DNA of 6,468 nucleotides, taken from contig JAFVET010000061.1 of assembly GCA_017475875.1 (NCBI GenBank), forward strand, positions 1 to 6,468, read 5' to 3'. The stretch's first letter is position 1. Each line of letters starts with the position of its first letter. Source of the stretch: Candidatus Methanomethylophilaceae archaeon (GTDB taxonomy: Archaea; Thermoplasmatota; Thermoplasmata; Methanomassiliicoccales; Methanomethylophilaceae). Positions 5,205-6,468 of this stretch are shown here, piece after piece. The translations under genes and the position numbers were made by a program. The notes under the pieces were generated by a model. It did no database searches. It was not told the origin of the DNA and saw nothing but the letters and a program-made list of their open reading frames with translations.

Positions 5205-5241
5205 AAGTCATCGGACTCGCTGGCTCGACCAGGATGATGCC

Positions 5242-5736
5242 ATGCAACCGCTGATGGAGAAATTCGGATTGGACGAACAGACGTGCTACGAGATCCTGTC
5301 AAAATGCAGGGACGGTGTCGTCTGTACTAACGGGGACGACGGTTTCCCATACGGCACCCCCGTCAACTATATCCTGATGGACGGGAAGATATACTTCCAC
5401 GGCCGCCAGTCGGGAACGAAATGCGACAACATATCGAGGGACCCGAGGGTCTGTTTCACCGTCTACAGTCACGAGAACTTCGAGATCACAGGTCCCGCCA
5501 CATGCAACGTGACTACGAACTACACGTCCGTCATCGTGAAGGGGAGGTGCGTTCCCGTCACTGACCAAGAGGAGAAGGAGAGGATCCTCTTCGCCCTGGT
5601 CGAAAGGTTGGTCCCCGTGAAGGCGGTCGCACCGGTCGACCCGCACAGGGCCGCGAGCACGGCGGTGTTCTCCGTAACGATAGATGCCGTTTCGGGAAAA
5701 AGACGCCGGGCATCCCCGGAACATGCCACGGTGTGA
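5242..5736 (+). CDS. NimA-like / pyridoxamine 5'-phosphate oxidase family flavoprotein
   Basis: A 164-residue split-barrel flavin protein of the class that includes 5-nitroimidazole resistance (Nim) proteins. Visible features are V-C-T-N-G-D-D-G-F-P-Y-G-T-P-V-N-Y (27-43), Y-F-H-G-R-Q-S-G-T-K-C-D-N-I (51-64), a R-V-C-F-T-V strand (69-74) and Y-T-S-V-I-V-K-G-R-C (94-103). These are typical of the Nim-like subgroup rather than the biosynthetic PdxH. It probably binds FMN or a related cofactor; the substrate is unknown and nitro-compound reduction is only a family suggestion. The start at 5242 is chosen because AGGATG lies 7 nt upstream and family similarity begins there. The frame is open back to 5038, but that part overlaps the opposite gene and the promoter. 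It shares a divergent promoter region with the MBL-rubredoxin gene. The C-terminus is unusually basic (K-R-R-R). Confidence 0.85.
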   Translation: MQPLMEKFGLDEQTCYEILSKCRDGVVCTNGDDGFPYGTPVNYILMDGKIYFHGRQSGTKCDNISRDPRVCFTVYSHENFEITGPATCNVTTNYTSVIVKGRCVPVTDQEEKERILFALVERLVPVKAVAPVDPHRAASTAVFSVTIDAVSGKRRRASPEHATV

Positions 5737-5751
5737 ACAGGTTGGTTCAGA

Positions 5752-5776
5752 CCGGGCCGAGCCCGGCCTGATCAGG
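5752..5776. terminator. Hairpin between convergent genes, possible terminator
   Basis: CCGGGC-CGA-GCCCGG (5752-5766) forms a 6-bp stem with a 3-nt loop, followed directly by the perfect palindrome CCTGATCAGG (5767-5776). It fills the 43-nt gap between the stops of the NimA-like and HdeD-like genes. There is no clear T-tract on either side, so efficiency is uncertain. Confidence 0.45.
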
Positions 5777-5779
5777 GTT

Positions 5780-6307
5780 TCAGAATCTGTATACGGTGTA
5801 GGAAGACGCCAGTCCGATCAGACCGGAAAGCAGCATCGCGACCCCGATGACGATCATGACTATGTCGGCGGTCGAATTGAGGTTCATTGCCGCGTAGATA
5901 CCGACGACGACCAGGATGACTCCGACGAAGAGGGAGAGCCATCTCGACGGCCCCTGTTCCATGCTGAAACCGATGACGCTCATCGCGCCGGTGACGATCA
6001 GCACTATCGCAAGAACCAGCATCATCGCCCCGCTGAACAGGTTGGGACACGCTATGAGCGCTATACCGATCACGACCATCACCAAACCTATCAGGAGACC
6101 AACCGTGTTGATGCGGGAAGCGTTGAGATAGGTTTGGACCAGACCGAATAACAGCACGAGGACCCCGAACACCATCAGCACTGCCTCCAGGGCCGAACGT
6201 TGGAAAACGATGAACAAGGCACCGACGATGATGAGGATCGCACCGAAAATCATCCCGGCCAAACCGGGTTTCATCGGTTTGACGGGTTTTTCGACTATGA
6301 CTTCCAT
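5780..6307 (-). CDS. Six-TM HdeD/DUF308-like membrane protein
   Basis: A 175-residue integral membrane protein. Hydrophobic segments lie near residues 16-35, 39-60, 69-86, 90-113, 121-141 and 147-168. They form three hairpin pairs with repeated I-x-x-G-x-x-x-L/I patterns typical of the HdeD/DUF308 family. The first ~14 residues (M-E-V-I-V-E-K-P-V-K-P-M-K-P) are cytoplasm-like and basic. HdeD in enteric bacteria is linked to acid resistance; the archaeal function is unknown and no substrate is suggested here. The ATG at 6307 is preferred over the TTG at 6334: a strong TATA at 6335-6344 would start transcription near 6314, leaving a leader of about 7 nt and excluding the TTG. No SD is present, consistent with that. 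It is divergent from the zinc-ribbon gene. Confidence 0.8.
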   Translation of the reverse strand: MEVIVEKPVKPMKPGLAGMIFGAILIIVGALFIVFQRSALEAVLMVFGVLVLLFGLVQTYLNASRINTVGLLIGLVMVVIGIALIACPNLFSGAMMLVLAIVLIVTGAMSVIGFSMEQGPSRWLSLFVGVILVVVGIYAAMNLNSTADIVMIVIGVAMLLSGLIGLASSYTVYRF

Positions 6308-6334
6308 GATATCTGGCGTTTGACAGTTGTTCAA

Positions 6335-6344
6335 CGTATATATG
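6335..6344 (-). promoter_or_regulatory. TATA box of the HdeD-like gene
   Basis: The minus strand reads CATATATACG, identical to the ten bases at 3208-3217 on the plus strand. Its centre is about 33 nt before the ATG at 6307, predicting a leader of only a few nucleotides. Confidence 0.6.
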
Positions 6345-6367
6345 TTTCATCCATCTGCCATTCGGAA

Positions 6368-6378
6368 ACCAATAAGAA
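6368..6378 (+). promoter_or_regulatory. Probable TATA box of the zinc-ribbon gene
   Basis: AATAAGA, preceded by GGAAACC as a possible BRE, is centred about 25 nt before the ATG at 6399. There is no SD in the intervening sequence, so a leaderless transcript is likely. Confidence 0.4.
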
Positions 6379-6398
6379 CAACACCCCTATACCGTCTT

Positions 6399-6468
6399 AT
6401 GAAGTGTCCCAAGTGCGGTGCCGAAAACCCCAGCATGACCGTGATCTGCCAGGAGTGCGGCTGGGATC
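6399..6468 (+). CDS. Partial zinc-ribbon protein, N-terminus only
   Basis: Twenty-three codons are visible before the window ends: M-K-C-P-K-C-G-A-E-N-P, then I-C-Q-E-C-G-W-D. The two C-x-x-C-G knuckles (C3/C6 and C17/C20) form a compact zinc ribbon of the kind found at the N-terminus of many archaeal membrane or regulatory proteins. The rest of the protein is outside the window, so function cannot be assigned. The start is supported by a TATA-like element about 25 nt upstream and by the zinc ribbon beginning at residue 3. Confidence 0.75.
   Translation, partial: MKCPKCGAENPSMTVICQECGWD

Noticed and set aside
5038..5241. 68-codon N-terminal extension of the NimA-like protein
   Set aside because: It overlaps the start of the divergent gene and the promoter region; family similarity and the AGGATG SD both point to 5242.
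6308..6334. TTG start nine codons upstream for the HdeD-like protein
   Set aside because: It lies almost next to the TATA box, so it would be upstream of the predicted transcription start.
1..6468. CRISPR array, insertion sequence or integrase
   Set aside because: No regularly spaced direct repeats, no transposase or recombinase motifs, and no terminal inverted repeats flanking a gene were seen.

Overview
The window looks like archaeal DNA, most plausibly from a Methanomassiliicoccales-type (Thermoplasmatota) gut or rumen methanogen. The sequence shows TATA boxes about 25 nt upstream of start codons that lack a Shine-Dalgarno (SD) site, which is the leaderless pattern. It also has a GGTGA-type SD inside an operon, moderately high GC by eye, and small redox proteins rich in CxxC motifs. 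All eight complete genes end in TGA or TAA and none in TAG. That fits a pyrrolysine-using lineage but is too small a sample to prove it. The taxon is inferred; no rRNA or other marker gene is present.

Left region (1-2122, minus strand): a three-gene operon read right to left. It starts with a single-chain fusion of a flavin-reductase domain and a left-handed beta-helix (LbH) O-acetyltransferase (2122-923). An Sfp-type 4'-phosphopantetheinyl transferase follows (904-86). The third gene is cut by the window edge (66-1), and its first 22 residues look like the N-terminus of an AMP-forming adenylation domain. A PPTase next to an adenylation enzyme suggests carrier-protein chemistry, possibly a nonribosomal peptide synthetase (NRPS), in an archaeon. 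This is the most interesting lead in the window.

Middle region (2123-4133, plus strand): a divergent intergenic region with two operator-like palindromes leads into a 2[4Fe-4S] ferredoxin-nitroreductase fusion (2357-3145). A 261-nt gap follows, with a strong TATA box and several inverted repeats. Then comes a two-gene unit of a 60-residue winged-helix regulator (3407-3589) and a flavin-reductase-like flavoprotein (3594-4133). A GC-rich hairpin at 4143-4157 separates this unit from the convergent gene.

Right region (4134-6468): a metallo-beta-lactamase-fold hydrolase with a C-terminal rubredoxin domain (5132-4173, minus) is divergent from a NimA/pyridoxamine-phosphate-oxidase-like flavoprotein (5242-5736, plus). 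They share a promoter region in which one TATAAA hexamer can be read on both strands. A six-TM HdeD/DUF308-like membrane protein (6307-5780, minus) follows, and a double-CxxC zinc-ribbon protein (6399 onward, plus) runs off the right edge.

Five of the eight complete genes encode flavin, iron-sulfur or rubredoxin proteins, three of them as unusual fusions. The right two thirds therefore reads as a small redox or detoxification neighbourhood, and the left third as a possible biosynthetic cluster that also carries a flavin-reductase domain. Joint function is inferred from proximity only.
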